Below are positions 1-15,200 of a stretch of 64,000 bases of DNA, one piece after another (position 1 is the stretch's first letter; every line of letters starts with the position of its first letter). Under the pieces are notes generated by a model. It saw nothing but the letters and a program-made list of their open reading frames with translations, searched no databases and had not been told where the DNA came from. The stretch comes from Chamaea fasciata (Eukaryota > Chordata > Aves > Passeriformes > Sylviidae): NCBI GenBank assembly GCA_029207755.1, contig JARCOQ010000003.1, positions 45,342,144 through 45,406,143 on the forward strand, read 5' to 3'. A program made the translations under genes and the position numbers.

Positions 1-3000
1 GATGTGCTCACTTTGGAACCATGACAAAGTATATGCTGATCATTTTCTTGAGGTTGATTTCTTAATCATACTGGATTCTCCCAAATGATTTTATAAGTTT
101 CACAGACTCACAGAATAAGCTGAATTGGAAGGGACTCATAAAGATTCATCAAGTCTAACTCCTGACCCTGCACAGCACCATTCCCATGAGTCACACCCTG
201 TGCCCAGGAATATTGTCTAAACCTTTCTTGAGCTCTGTCAGGCCTGGTGCTGTGACCACTTCCCTGGAGAGCCTGTTCCAGTGCCCAACCACCCTGCTGG
301 GTGATGAACCTTTTTTCTAATATCCCACCTGAACCTCTCCTGACACAACTTCAGGCCATTCCCTCAGGTCCTGTCACCGTCATCACAGAGAAGAGATCAG
401 TGCCTGCCCCTCCTCTTCCCTGAATGTGGAAGCTGTAACTGCAGTGAGGTCTCCCCTCAGTCTCCTCCAGGCTGAACAGACCAAGTTACCTTAGCTGCTC
501 CTCAAATGTCTTCCCTCAAGGCCCTTCACCATCTTCATTGCCCTTCTTTGGACTCTCTCTGACAGTTCAATTGTCTTTCTTATATTGAAGTACTCAGAAG
601 TTCCCCCAGCACTTGAGGTGAGGCTGCCCCAGTGCAGAGGGAGACAGTCCCCTCCCTTGCCTGGCTGGCCATACTGGGTCTGATGTCCCCCAGGCTAGGG
701 TTGGTCCTCCTGGCAGGGCACTGGTGTCTCATGTTCAACAATCAGGACCTCCAGGTCCCTTTCCATAGAGCTGCTTCCCAGTGTCCCATTTCCTAGTCTG
801 TCGGTACATCCAGGCTTGCCCCATCCCAAGTGGAGAATCCAGCACTTTCCCTGGTTGAATTTCATACAGCTGGTGATTTCCCAGGCCTATAATTTGTGGA
901 GGTCTCTCTGCAGGACCTCCTTGCCCTCAAGGGAGTCAACAGCTCCTCCCAGTTTTGTATCATCTGCATTTAAGCCACTGTTGCCAATTCTAGTTACCTG
1001 AATTCATGCACTGCAGTTACTGAGTAGTGGGGGAAGGCATGGCACAGAAATTAGCTTGATTAGATGCACACAAGTCATCTAATATTAGATTTTGTCTTTT
1101 TAGTTCAGAGCTAGATGAATTCTATGTCGTAGCTAGTGGTGTTTTTTTTACCTAAGTCTAAAAGTTTAAAGGCTAATAAACAGAATCTTTAAATGACTCT
1201 CCAGATTATTAAAAAAATCTGCTGTAGCATTTTGTATTCCTCCTACTTATCTGGGTCATCAGATCTGTATGTAGTATCACCAAATTATTGCACTACTGCA
1301 TATCCACTATTGCATTTCATAGTACTACTGCATTCTATGCATGCTGCAAAGTAAAATATCAAGATAATGTGGAAAATTGTGGACTTTGTTAATTTGCTTT
1401 ATTTTAAGTTGAAAATGTGTACTATTGAAATCATCAGATGCATCTGCATATCTGTTCTGTTTCTGGAAAATGTCACTGTGCATTTTAAACCAGCCACAAA
1501 AATTAAGAATTGATGGATGCCATGATTTCTGCCACTGATATAATGTGTTTGCAAGGCAGTAGATTTTTATATTGTGCTCAGAAAAAGCCCAGGAAACAGG
1601 ATGATAACCCACAAAATATGTTAGCTATGTAATAGAATTACTATACATTGTTATTGTAGAATCGAAATAGTGTCACTAGAGGAAATAAATTAGTTTGGAT
1701 TTCTGAAGAAAATATCTGACATCCAAGACTTAGCTGTACACGGATCTAAACTCAGAGACTATACTCAGTTTTTTTAGATACAGATTGCCTTAGATCTTAG
1801 GAATCTGTAAATAAACATTTGCGGTGCTACTAAAAGATATTTCTCATTTTATCTTCTATTGAATTTTTAAAGTAGTTTGACAGTTGAATTGCCTGTATTG
1901 TATGTCCAAAGAACATTATCTCATCAAATCGAGATAAATACCCCCTGGAGACTGTAAAGATTTTTCAGTCCAAAACATAAATGACTGTTGTTCAATTTGA
2001 GAATTATGTGCTTGGATCAAAATGAAAAAACTATGTTATTCAGAAATATTATAGAGAAATGTGATTTTTTTTTCCATGACATTAAATTAACTAGATTAAG
2101 TAGTAGTGCAAATATCAATTTTGAAAAATGATAACAGTTAGGCTTCTTCAATTGTTAACATTCTGTTTTCTAGCAGAATTATATGATTGATCAAAAATCA
2201 ATAATTTTTTTTCAATAACTTCTTTAAAAAAACTAATTACTTTGCAGCATTAAAGGTTAGTGTAGATGGTGAACTTATGGTCTATCAAAGACTGACACAA
2301 AAATGTTACTGTGCAGATGTTAACAGTTGCAATGGGGTCTTTTAGGTAGTATTTTCAAACTGATGTGTTTTATCAAGCCTTTGTAGATGTTGTTGGCTGA
2401 ACTTTAGCACAAGTTGAGAGCTATAGAGGGTTTGGTTATCACAGGCTCCGAGGTTGCCTTTCTTGGTTATGGCCAGGGTTAGACTAAAACTGTGTAGAAA
2501 TAGAGGAGGTTAAAAATGTTTTTGATCAAATTTGTAAGTTTATAAAATGTAGGATTTTTTAAATTATAGCCTGTATGTCCCTCCTATCACTACACTAAAA
2601 GTAAATTCATGTTCCACTCATATGTGACTTCCTAATAGTCACATTCTGCTTCTCTGGTACTGGAAATAACTTAGAAACAAACATTTTCAGAATTAAGAGA
2701 TGGGGAAGATTTCTTTTACATTGTTATCGTCATTGGGTAAGGATTTCAGTACTATCTGTGTTAATCTATTTATACAAACTGGATGTAGAATTTTGAAACA
2801 TAGGGTGGAAGATGAGATGGTACTTTATGGCTATATGTTAAAACAATATAGATTGCACTGTTCTTGAACTTTGCGAATTTCCTGTGAACATCTGTATAAT
2901 AGCATGTACAAATTAGCATTTATTCCACTTGAGACTTGCAAATCTGGAGTTTACTTGCAAATGCTTGAACACAATGATCATGCTCCGTGAATACAGAACA

Positions 3001-3123
3001 CTTCCTGTTTCGAAGTATTGTTCAGTTTGAGTAATTGTAACAGGATCAACTTTAAGTGCCTTGTGAGTTGGACTGGCTTTAAATTTCTTTTAGTTTTTAA
3101 GCTTATTTTTTTTGTTTTCTCAG
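1..3123 (+). other. RYR2 intron 23 (3' part)
   Basis: Non-coding sequence leading to the acceptor at 3122-3123, which sits behind a T-rich tract (about 3087-3120). Bases 100-1005 are an antisense CR1 remnant, listed separately. From about 1006 to 3080 the sequence is AT-rich and I recognise nothing; short open frames there have no family resemblance. Confidence 0.85.
100..1005 (-). mobile_element. CR1 LINE, degraded 3' fragment, antisense to RYR2
   Basis: Read on the + strand it begins with a decayed CR1 3' end (agaataag...ttggaagggactcat near 112-140). It continues with the usual complement of the CR1 reverse transcriptase tail: 'gcctgttccagtgcccaacc' near 270, 'caggtcctgtcac' near 365, 'gaggtctcccctcagtctcc' near 447 and 'tcctccaggctgaacaga' near 463. 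It runs further 5' in the element than the other copies here, to about 1005 ('ccagttttgtatcatctgca'). It is full of small indels and stops, so it is an old dead copy, 5'-truncated as is typical for CR1. Edges are approximate. Confidence 0.85.
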
Positions 3124-3227
3124 GTTAGAGACGACAACAAAAGACAACACCCATGCTTAGTGGAGTTCTCAAAATTGCCGGAGCAGGAAAGAAATTATAA
3201 CTTGCAAATGTCACTTGAAACACTGAA
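3124..3227 (+). CDS. RYR2: RYR2 exon 24 (end of RyR repeat 1)
   Basis: Frame opens [15 protein letters not shown] and ends [10 protein letters not shown]. These are about residues 907-942, the end of the first RyR repeat in the P1 domain at the periphery of the receptor. It starts in phase 0 after a cag acceptor and ends with two bases of a Lys codon before gtaagt; the first base of exon 25 completes it. Length is 104 bases. Sequence is essentially the mammalian one as I recall it. Confidence 0.95.
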
Positions 3228-6200
3228 GTAAGTTGCTATAACTTCAGAAGTTTATAGTTAGAGTTTGTTAAAGAGATGCAGTTTCCAGAATTATAAATTG
3301 AGATGTGAATTAAAATTTGATGTGTAGGTGAGGGTAATAATATGCAAATGAGGGAGTGAGATACATTAATGAATTATGTATTTGGCTCTGAAAATGACTT
3401 TGATAGTCTTTTTAGGATTATTGTGGTAATGCTGATTGTGAAATGACGATTCAGACAGTTTTCATCCAGGAAGAAAGAAGCAGTTCCATTCTTTGAAAAA
3501 AAAAAAAAATCTTTGCTTCCTATTTGGTTTTATTAAGTTTAATTTCTTAAAATTTTCTTTATTGATAAAACAGACTTTGACACTCAATAGATTTTTTTTT
3601 TTTTTTTGCACATGACTAAATTAAGAACTTTGCTTCAGGACCTTGTTTCTGTGTCACCTGTGCTCGTTACCACAGAACAAACATAGTAGGCATTCCCTCT
3701 TTTTTGTGAATGAGTCATTAGAAGTGAGAATGTCATGGAAGCTCTCCAGCTGGAATGCTAAAAAATTTCAAATTTTTTGGAAGTGATCTAGTTTTCTGGT
3801 TTACAAAGATACCATTCCTCACCTCAGCTTTGTCAGTCAAGGAGGTGTGAATTCTTACTTTGCTGTGACTTAATTGAAAAATCTATTAGTGTTAGTAATT
3901 TCTCCCATATGTAGCATTGCATGCAGCCAACATGTAAAAATATTTCTCACACTGATAAATGCTTGATGGTCGATGTGGTTCTCTAGTCACCCATACTTAA
4001 AATCTATTCTTTCTTCTTTTTTCTTGTTAGAATATAATTACTTTTTACTATGCAGAGAGTTTACAAAGGTTGAATATCTGCACGTGGTATTACTTTTCTG
4101 TAAATATTTGTTCTATATTATTAAAATCTTTGCCATGTAAACTGATGGTGCAATATAGTGTTTATACCCATAATAAAAGGACTTTATGTCCTCACAGCAC
4201 AAAGCTATGTAGAACACTCCTTCTAGAACTTCTTGCAGATTACTTTTCAGGCCAGCTTCTCTGTGCTATTTACTGGTCTACCATTCCCACAGTAAATAAA
4301 TTACTCAGTGAAAAACTGAGTTCTTAGGGTCATATTTATGACCCTAAGTGCTAAACAGTTTCTGGGGGGATATTTTTGCTATTATTTAGAGGTAAAGAAT
4401 TCAGAGGGAAACTGCACTGGATGAAAGAAAATAGGTTCAAATTTTTTATGGTTAGATATCAGAATTACAAGGAAAGTTTTTGAGCATTTCCCACCAGCAA
4501 CACAATGTGCTTAGGATTCAGAATACATTGTTCCTTTCTATTTTATGAAACTACAAAAGATGATGTCATTAACTTTCTCTGTAGTTGGATCTTTTCTTAG
4601 AATACTCTATGTAATATGGTCAGGCAGCAGAAAAGTCGTGCTTCCATAATTAAATGCACGCTGCTAACATTTCACTAAGTATTGAACAAATTTAATGAGT
4701 CCTTACATGATTACTGGTTCAGTATCCAATGCTTTTCTAATCTAACCCTATTAAAAAAACCCAAGTTTTTGTTTTATAAACATACAAGTTACGGATTACT
4801 CTTTTTTATTATTAATTTTATTGCTTACTCAAGAGTCTTTCCATTAAACGGATAATATCCAGAATATAAAGCATTCTGTCCTTCTATGTGTTTCAAAATT
4901 TGTAGGCTTACTGAACTAAGTCTTCCTTATTTCCTTGTATTAGTCCTTGTTTTCTGATAAATGAAGTTCTAATTTTGTAGTGTTGAGTTATATTTATCAC
5001 GTAGACATCTGTTGTGCAGAGACTAGGAGCGTCTTGCTCAGTTTGTTTCTACATACTTGAAAATGTGGAAAAATTTTTGCACTAATCAGTTCTAGGTGAT
5101 CCATAAGTGGTGACTTGAATTGTAACCTATCTTGACTAGTTCTTTACTAGATGTGTCTAGTCTGCTACCTGTCAACCTTGACGGGGGGGAAGAGAGGAAG
5201 AGGGAAAGAAAATATTATTTTAAAACTTCTAGTGACTTTCTTTACAATTTGCATCAAGCTGCATACTTGAAATAGTTTCAGGACATGGAGAATAACACTG
5301 ACTGTAATTGTGTTTTCCTTTGTGGTTTGTTGCCAGTTTTGCTGTCAGATCAGAGAGTTAGAAACCAAGGAAGATCTAAGTCATGTTATCTGATTCTACA
5401 TTTCTTTTCCATGTATTGTGACATTTGTATATTTTTAAGTACGACTGAATACTTTTACGAGCTATAAAAATTACATACTGTAGGAAATGTCAAGGTGCAG
5501 GAATGAGTTGCCTCTGAAAATGTCATGGGATTTAAATATGCTTGCTCATACTGTTTCTGCACATGCTTAAATATATGTTTTATAGTTTGGTCTTGCATAT
5601 TTTTTTAGTTGTTCTTGCTTATTATTTTGTGACTGATTTTCCCATTTCTGTGTATTTACTTAGTCTTGTGTGATAATTACAGCTGTCATTGTGTTGATGA
5701 GAGCTACATTCAGCCACTTTTAGTTTTCTTGCTTAGGTTTGAAGTGCTTTAATGGTCTTTCAGATTCTGCCAGTACAGTCTGTCATTTTATCCTCCTGTG
5801 GCACTCTTACTTGAATTAGTTTTGTTTGGGTAGAGATAATTCCTGGCTTACATTACAAGAAAATTAGGGTTACCAGAGGTTAGCTCCTCTGTACTGCATT
5901 TCACTATTAGATATATTCTCCTACTTATGCTGGTGATAGCTGCATAGAAATCATGTACTATTTATGCCGGTTGAAATTTAGCTGCATGGAGTATTCTTAG
6001 CAGATGGTGTGTTTTGCAGGAAAGGGGCCACAGATATTAGTTTCCTCATTTCTGATTTTACTGTCTGATTTTAAATCAGGGTACACGGTTCATAACAGTA
6101 GGACTTACTTCATGTAGCTAGCACTAAAAATATCCTGTAAGAACCTCCTTGAAACAGACAATTCATCTGCCAAGAGAAATAATGTTAGAAGAGTATTTAT

Positions 6201-9200
6201 GTGGGGTTTTTTTCCCCTCTAGTCAGTTCAAGAGCAGTAAATACAGTTAAAGGAAGACCAGAAAATATTGTTTTAGCTTGTGGCAAGAACAAATAAAAAC
6301 CTTGTTTGACACCTTTCTTCCACTTGAGGAAAATTTGGAATGGAGTCCAAGGTATTTACACTTCTGATTTCTTCTGTAATCAGTTTCTATCAAAGATATG
6401 GTTATCACCTTCAGGTTTTGAGAAAATTCTCATCTGACACCTAAGTCTCTGACTTTTGTCTAGGATTTCTGTTAATTTCAGTGTCAGTATTGTATTCATG
6501 CACCTAGACTAAAGAAAGACTATAAGCCAACACTGAATATAAATGCAGGGACAAATAATTAATAATTTACAGATCAAATCCTGGAGAAAAATGAGACTTA
6601 AAATTTATGCTGTTGAACAGTGTGGCTATAAGGAAAGCAAGAAGTCTGAAGTAATCAGAAACCCAGTTAGTACTGTTGACCCTGGTTTTAGTTTACAAAG
6701 ATAGTGTTTGTTTTCTGAAATGAGCTGCATTTTGCAGAGTCAGGTCACAGTGGGCTGGTTCAGTGGGTCTGTAGTATAAGCCTTATGGTAGGTACTAGAC
6801 ACGCTGTCTTAGATTGAATAAAATGGCAGTTTTGGCCTTATTATGCATTCTGCTGTCAGTTCTCTTCAGTAGTGTGTCCTAAAAAATCAAGATCCAACTG
6901 AAATCTCTAAATAATAGGTTTCTCAGAAAGAAGACACATTCTACGGATAAGTGATATTTTCTGCCTTTTTTTCTTTCTATAGCTGTGATATGAGTAACAA
7001 AACATGAAGATGTAGGTATGAAGCAGGATGAGCAACTATGTAAGCGGTATGATTAAGTATATAAAACAGAAATAATATTTCAAGGGCAATCTTCAGACTG
7101 ATACCTCATAGATGAAATATACTGTATGATAGTTCCATTTGGAAGTACCTTACTCATATTTTTAATAAATATTTTGGAACATCTTGTGGCATTTTCGTAA
7201 TGTTATCAGAAATCTTATTTACATACACAAAAAGGCTGGTGTTGATCTTTCCATATTAGATTGTAATAATTTCCATAGGTCTCATTTGTATTATAGTGCC
7301 ATTTATAGGCACTATAGTGTGCCTGTAAACCATATGACCTCTAAATATCGAAACACTGTCAATAATTAATCTCTGATTTTTGTGCCCTAGAACCCTGCTG
7401 GCATTAGGCTGCCATGTTGGAATTGCTGATGAACGTGCTGAAGAAAAAGTGAAAAAAATGAAACTTCCAAAGAAGTAAGTTGAAATTTAATGTGCCTTTT
7501 TCCTTAGGCAGCGGGAATTAAATTAATTCTATTTTAACAAGTCAATATTTACACTGCTAGTTTCATTAGTTCTTGGGCATGCACGTGTGTGCATGATTTC
7601 TCAGGAATTTTCAGAAACTTTCACATACCATATTTCAGTTTTTCTTCTGCATATTTGTCACCTGATGTGTGGACAGATTTTTGGTTTTTTTGTGCTTCGT
7701 TGTAATGTCTGACAGTCATTGTTACGTGTTTTGTTATATATATATTGTGTGTATCACAGAGACTTGGTAAAGAATTTTTACAGTAAATTTCCCAATGTAT
7801 TTTACTGTGCTGCAGATATTTAAAGGTGATCTTTTTGAAAGTTCTCAAATGGCCACAACTTGAGGTGTAGAGAACTTGTAAAATCACCTGACTTTTTTCT
7901 AAGTGATCTGTTGGCACCAGCATTGGTAGGACTGAGCTTAGCCTGCTATTGTGTAGTGGCCTCCACTACCACAGCTCTGAAACCACCTCTCATGACCTCT
8001 CATGGCCCAGACAAGTTGCCCTGGCTTCTCAGCACCAGTGTACACACACAGAGTTTGGGAATAAAGGATTTATAAACTTGGACACAGTTGAGATAATGGA
8101 ATTTTAGTTTCATATACCTTTCTGACAGCCCTACTGCCCAACATACACTTGAGCCTATGGGATGAAGGAGGATTATGTAAATGTAAAAAGTCAGAAAGGT
8201 AAATGCCACAGTTTTACTAGGAGGGAACTTCCTTTGTTGTCTATTATTCCTGAATTTAAGATAGTAATTTAGTTTTCTTGGTTGTGACTCAGAACAATGG
8301 TATTTGCTGGTTGCTGAATTCCTGCCACCAGTAGCAACTCACTGCTCTTTGCAGGAACGTGGTCTATGCAGAAATATCTTCCTTTGGTATTGGATATCTC
8401 CATTATTCACATCAATCCTTCACTGACCCATACCTTTGTATTACATGCAGTCCCTGAGGCCAGTGTAATAACCTCCAGCACGTTTATCTAAAGCACGTCT
8501 TCTTCCTTCTGTGAGCCAGAAGCCTCTGCCTCATTCTGGCAAGATTCTTGCAGGCTTCTAGGTAATACTTCAATATAAGGTAGCTGTAAGAACCTGGACC
8601 ATCAAGTCTTTGACATCTACCACACTGCACAGATTTGCATACCACTGATATTAGAGTTTCAGAATCCCTGATGTGTGGTGGCTTTGCCAGAATGAATGGC
8701 AATGGAATGAATAAAAGCAGGGTATTCATTTAAGTTCCCCCACAAACTGTTCTTCAGTTTTGGTATCCCAAGATAACTGTATATCTCTCAAAGAGGAAAA
8801 GATATCTAGGACCTTCTGTATTTTCAATCTGAATTTCCTAGGCAGAAATATATGTGCATTTGCAAGATTGTTCAAGTGAATCAAATTTCCTGCTTTTTGA
8901 AAAACTGTAGCTAAATCTCAAGTCTGAAGAAATTATATTTTCTAATATAAGAAGACAAGTAATACTGAGTTTTTTAAACGTCAGTAACAGTCATAAATTT
9001 AGAAACCTGGGATCATACCATACATACAAAGTCAGAATTTTGATACCTCATGTATAATGGGTTGAAAAAAACAGCAAAAAGGAAAGGAAAACATTGTGGC
9101 TATATTCTGGAAAGCTTGTGCAGGGGACTGTGATAGGAAAAAGCACAGTAACTGCCAACCTGACAAGTGTGCTAATTTCATGTTTCACTGTTTTCATTAC

Positions 9201-12200
9201 ATTCTTGTTTTACTCATCTCACTGAAGTGACTTCACAGGTACTTGATGAGAGGTAACTGTGAGGGCAGTGAAGTGCTGTGAGGCCTTCCTGTAATAGAAA
9301 CCTGCAGATTGGGAACTATGTGGATGGCTGATTTTGGAATGATGTTCTTGAATAATTGTTTTCAAACTTAAACTGTTTCTTTTTACTGTGGTAATTATGA
9401 AGGAAGATTCAACCTCTTATTTATAGATGGGGTAATCACTCTTAAATATCTGGTTGCTTTAAATTAATATTTTCAACAAATAATTTTTTAACATATTTTA
9501 AAATGGTTGTCACAGAAGAGAATTAATTAAGATTGGTAACCTATTTGAATATTTTAGGATATAAATGGGGATAAATACTGGTTACTTTTATGTGTTTCTC
9601 TCTGTCAGGACAAATAATGAAAATACTAGAAAATTACCAAATTGTTTAGAAAATAATTGAGCAATTATTTAAACTAGTCATTCTTCATACACCCCAGTGT
9701 GTAAAATTTCAAGGAGAGAATGTTGTTGTTTTCCACAGACTCCTTTTGTTTCAGCCAAAATTATTTGTATGCTGGAGGAAAAATAGAATCCTAGAATCAT
9801 TTAGGTTGGAAAAGACCTTTAATGCTTTACATCCTCTATTGAAGGTTTTCTCATAAGTAAAGTTCTATAATTAATTGGAAGGGAGTGACTTTATAAAAGT
9901 AGCATTCCTAGGAATGCTAAATACAGGGAGGAAGCTGCCTTTCTGTTCTGAAGTCATGCCTAAATTTTAAACATTTGCTCCTATGATTTGAAGGATAGTT
10001 TAAGTATGAATTATTATGAAGACAAGCTTTTAAGGTGGAGTCAGCCATTTGATCTGCTCTGTCTCTTAGCAGCCCTTTATGTAACAGGAAGAATTTATTT
10101 TCTCATTTCAGTGGAAAGTAGATAGAATTTAGTAAGTACTGTCATCTGCTGAGAGACAGAATATTGTTCATATAAGCATTTAGATAAACATCATAATCTA
10201 CTATTTTGAATGTGTGGCATTACTAAAATACTTTAAAAATATTATTAGTTCAGACCATTTTGGGTAGCTTTCTTTGCCAGTTACTTCATCTCATCAAGAT
10301 GCAATTAGCTTGAAACAGAATCTAAAACAAATCAGTAATCATATTTACATTATTATTCTTTATATTCAAAGGCAGATATCATATTTATATAGGTATGTAG
10401 CATAGATGTTATTTCTTACTTATGTGGTTTCTCTTAATTTTTTTTCTTGCTGAAAAGTAATTGAAAGTTCTGGTGTTCTTTCAACAGCTATCAGTTGTTG
10501 AGTGGATATAAGCCAGCACCCATGGATCTGAGTTTTATCAAACTGACCCCCTCTCAAGAAGCTATGGTGGATAAGCTAGCAGAAAATGCTCACAATGTGT
10601 GGGCAAGGGACCGTATTAGGCAAGGCTGGACATACGGCATCCAGCAGGTAAGTGCTAACTTCAGGCACTCAAAAGCAGCAGTTATACACTGAGATATTTC
10701 ACAGCTAAATGGAAATAATGGTGACAACACAGTCTGGAAGAAACAGCTAGTAAATGCAAGTTTCTCAGTCAAAGAAAACAAAAATACGTAATTTAAAGCA
10801 ATCCTGCTAAATAGCGGCATGAGACTCTTTTATAAGCAGTATTAAAAAAACTTGGTGGTATATTCTTGTATGCTATCTAGATCTCAGGGTGAGAAGATTG
10901 CATGCAGGAAACTAATGTGCTCCAGTATTTTAGGAAATGTAAATATTGACTTTCACTAGGGGAGTCATTTAAATGTTTGCAGTTCTGGGAATTGAATAAT
11001 TTTGTTTATCCAGGAAAATCAGAATGTAAACTAGTAATAACTTTGCTAATATGTTATGTTTCTGGCAGAAGCCATGTTTAGCTTCTGAGAATAGTTAAGT
11101 CAGTCTCAAAGTTCCAGTCCTACTTTAGTTGCTCTGCTCCAGTGAATAGGAATATTATTTGGTAGTTATCCCAATGTGTTACAAGGGAGGAGAGTAAGAA
11201 TAAAGCATGGTGGATTATTAAAAGAAAAACTCAGGTTCTTTGATTTCTTTAAAAAACTCCCCAAACCAGTCATATACCAATTGGGTATACCATGAGCCTA
11301 ATTTAGTATTTTTCAAGACAGCTTCTATATCAATTTTCCCTTAAGATTTTCTATTCTTTTTGTGATTGGTTGTAAATTTTATATACAGAAAGGTCTCTTC
11401 ACTTGTGTTAATAAATGTGTGGTAGCATTTCACAGTGAAACTTTAGGACAGTTTACTCCTTGGGGAAGAAGAGTTTTCATGGTTTTGTGCTGAGCATAAA
11501 ATATCGTTATTTTTGCAAAAATGAGAAACACCTTTTTTGGAGGTACATACCCTTTTCTTCCTACAAACAGTGGTTTTGTTTTTGACAAAAATTTGAGTTA
11601 TGCATTTCAGTGCCATATATGTCAAATTTTGTCCTTCTACGGGACCAAAATTCATTCTATTTGCAAAACCTTTGTGTAAAATGATAAAATGATCTGTGTT
11701 TTTATATACTAAGTTAAGCACTTCATCTCATCATGTACAGGTGTGCTTATGTGACAAAATATATGCTGTATATCTGCATTTCAGTATTGTTCATTATTGT
11801 ATCTTACTATGAAGGTGTCATATTGTGTTACTTCGTAAGCTTTTAGAAAATCTATGTTCTGTATTTAGGTCTAGACAGACAGTGAGTCAATTATTCTGTT
11901 TGCAGACTGGAATATGTGGATATTCTTTACTAGAAAAACAGTGAAGATAATTCAGTGTTTATGCAACTCCTCTCCTTTCCCCAGGATCAAATTTTTCCCT
12001 TATACTACACCTTTAAGTAAGAGGTGGCCTTTTGAAGTACTGTTAACATTTCTGATGGAATATGAATCATGAAGTGTTGGAAGTGATGATTTTTTTGTTG
12101 TCAGGTAGGGTGAGGGGTTTAATTAGTTTTGAACTTACTATTTCGATCCTGTGTGTACGGATTCAGTCAATTCATTTCTAGAATGAAAAACTGTATTCTC

Positions 12201-15200
12201 AAAATAAATATTTCTGATATATTAAAAAATGCACTCAAGAATTTATACCATGTCTCCCATATTTTTTATTTTTCCAGGAGCCAATCATTTTCAATACAGG
12301 ACCTTGCCAATTGGGAGCTTTAAAATGAATGAAAGTTGAGAAATAGTTATAACTTTGATAGAAACTTGACATAGCCCAAAATTAAATTTAGTTTTGCAAC
12401 AGAATTTATTTGTTAAGATAAAGTTAAGAAATTTCTGGAATCAAATACATCTCCTAGCTATTTGTATTTCTAACTAGCTTTGGGAAAATTTAATCTTATG
12501 ACTCACATGTAGCGAATCAATTTTCTTAGATCTTGAAGACAATGTAATCTATCCTTTGTATCAGTGTATCCTTGAAAAAACCCACAAATAATTTTGCCAT
12601 ATTTGTTGGGATGAATTTGCAGCTAAATTGCATGTTTTCTGAATTAGTGAAGTATTAAGTCAGAAAAATGAGTTAAATGGTGATTTCAAAGACTTTCCCA
12701 GTGTTAGTGGTCTGGGAATGATATGTAAAAGATGTAATGAGAGTGGGTAGCAATCAAAAAAATTCTCCTTTACATCTTCACAATGTTTTTATTATACACT
12801 GTCTTTATGTACGTTTTGGTGTGCCTGTTGATATAGAGGGTTTTGCGTTTGAAGAGGTGTGATGTGATAGTCATAAATCATTAGTTTTATTATAGTTCCC
12901 AAAAGGCAATGGACAAGTTGCTCAAGACCACAACTTGGGTTTTAAAAAAGCACCTCAAAACCCCAAAAAACATTGATCAGACAAATCTAGTATGGCATAT
13001 AACCTAAAATTCTTCAGAAGAATCATGAAGTCTGTCTTATGTTCTTGGTGCTGTGCTTAGGGAAAAAGACTGAAGCTGACTGTTGAACCTAAAATATGTA
13101 GCCCTGTGAGGAGACATTTTTGAGCCTCACCAGGAGACAGCAGAGGGGAAAAAGGAGGACTCTGATCTCACTGTACAGCTCTCTGTATTTTATCTACTGA
13201 CTCCTAAAATACTTTCCTGAGGGAAACTCTTGGAACTCTGGCTTTCCCTAGGCTCCCTTCCTAATAAATGTCCTGCTCACTGGATGACAAAGTTTAACAT
13301 GAAAATTAAATCTCTGCTCACTTGTTAAAATTTATAGTCTGGTGTGAGAAAACTCATGACAACTAGAGGTTTTGTTTAAAACCCCTTAGCCTTGTAATTA
13401 CTGAGTGATACATTTTCCATTTTTCAAGAGTTTTAATAGATTGACTCCATAGCCTCAAAGATATCTGATTAGACAAAACTAGGATTTGGGTAACTACATC
13501 CATTCTGATGGCCAAGGACAAGTTAGTGTATAGAAACATTATGGGAATTGTAGCCCCTAGTTAAGTTTTCTGATATTTTTTAAGTGGTCGGTGTGAATCA
13601 AGCTCTGATTTTGACTACCGGCTTATGCTCTGAAAGGGTCTTAGACAAATGCTTCTGCTCTTAATCTTGACTGGACCTAGGTATATATGATAAATATTTA
13701 ACTGTTCTTCCTTCTCAAGACAAAGTTAGTTATGGGCATGCACAGAAGAGTCTGGAGAATTTAAAACTGAAAAGCTTGAGTGCCTATGAAACTGATTGCA
13801 TTTGGAGTTGGAAAGCAAATTAATTGGGGTTTTGCAGCCCTGAGTGCTTATGCTTTAAACATCCAAGATTTTTTTTTACTGACTGAAGACTTTTGTGTGC
13901 TGAGTTGTGCACTGTTGTTGAGAATGCAGTGTAGTGGTGCAGTGAACAGTGTCATAATTATACTTTCAGCAGAGTATGATTGTTAAATGTGGACAAGAGC
14001 TCAGAAATATTCATGACTTTCAGGAAGCAGATTTACAAGATTAACAGTATGCTTTGCTCCCTTACTTCTGGCAGAAAGTTACCACAGTCTCATGGATAGT
14101 TAAACAGGTAGATTTTTCCCTTTTTCAACAATAGCATGTCTTGCAGAAGCTGCCATGCTTTGGGTGTTGATTTACTCTTAATTCCATATCCTTTCTCTTT
14201 TCAAATATTTTTTTTTTCTTCTGGAGAAAACACAAACAGTTGAGTTTCAGGAGTGCTTGCCATATACAGATGAAAAATGCCATTTATTAAAATCCATAAG
14301 AAGAGAGCAGAAGAGCAAGGTGCAGTGCAGAGTTTCCTCTCATTTAGCTGGCATACATATCACACGGCAAGCTGCTAACTCTAGCTGTTGTCCACATTGC
14401 TACGTGCTTCTGCCTGACTCCAGTGGGTTTATTTCATGGGCTACATTTTGTCATCCCATAATATTACTGTTACAGTAGTGGAATAAAGTGACATGATGTT
14501 GTGCTGTATAATACTATAAACAGATCTTGCAGAGCTGTAAAATAGTTTCCTAAGGGAAAAAAGCTACAGATGTTTTAAAGTAGATGAACTAATCACTGCT
14601 AAAACATGTTATGAAGAGCAGTTGTGCTGTGGCTGTAGGATGAATTAAATAATCTAGTGGGTCTCTTCAGTATGAGAGCCTCATCATTTTGAGATTATAT
14701 AAAATGAAAATGTTAAAGGGATACTGTGAAGTAGTTAATATATAAACCATTTCTTTCTTTAAAAACTGTTGGGGAAAATGCCTTCCAACTTCCAGATATT
14801 TTTCTTCTTCTAAATCAATCACTGCTAGTCAGGCTTTTTTCTTAACAAGATATAACAAGCTGCATTTTGTGCTTGACTGTATACAGTAGTTTTGTTCTTC
14901 TGCTGCAGAGCCAGCCAGCCAGGAGAGGAAGCACAAGTTAGATAATAAATCCTGTCCCCAGAACTGTCCTGACAGCTGTGATGACACTGATCACAAATAT
15001 ATTTGGTAGTAAAGACTCACAGTTACTTATTGCTCCATGAAGGGAGAAAGCAGAAAGAGAAAAGACAGGTAGGAAAAATATGTATTTCTGTTTAAAAGAA
15101 CATATTAAGTAGCAAGGGTCAGTGGGAAAAAAAGCATAAAAATCAGTATGAAAATACTTGGCAGTGTCTCTTTAAGGGAGAGCATGATTACCTGAAAGTT

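Noticed and set aside
13100..13320. Possible LTR-like stretch with aataaa and GC-richer sequence
   Set aside because: No paired copy, no TG...CA ends and no target duplication visible; not enough to call an LTR.
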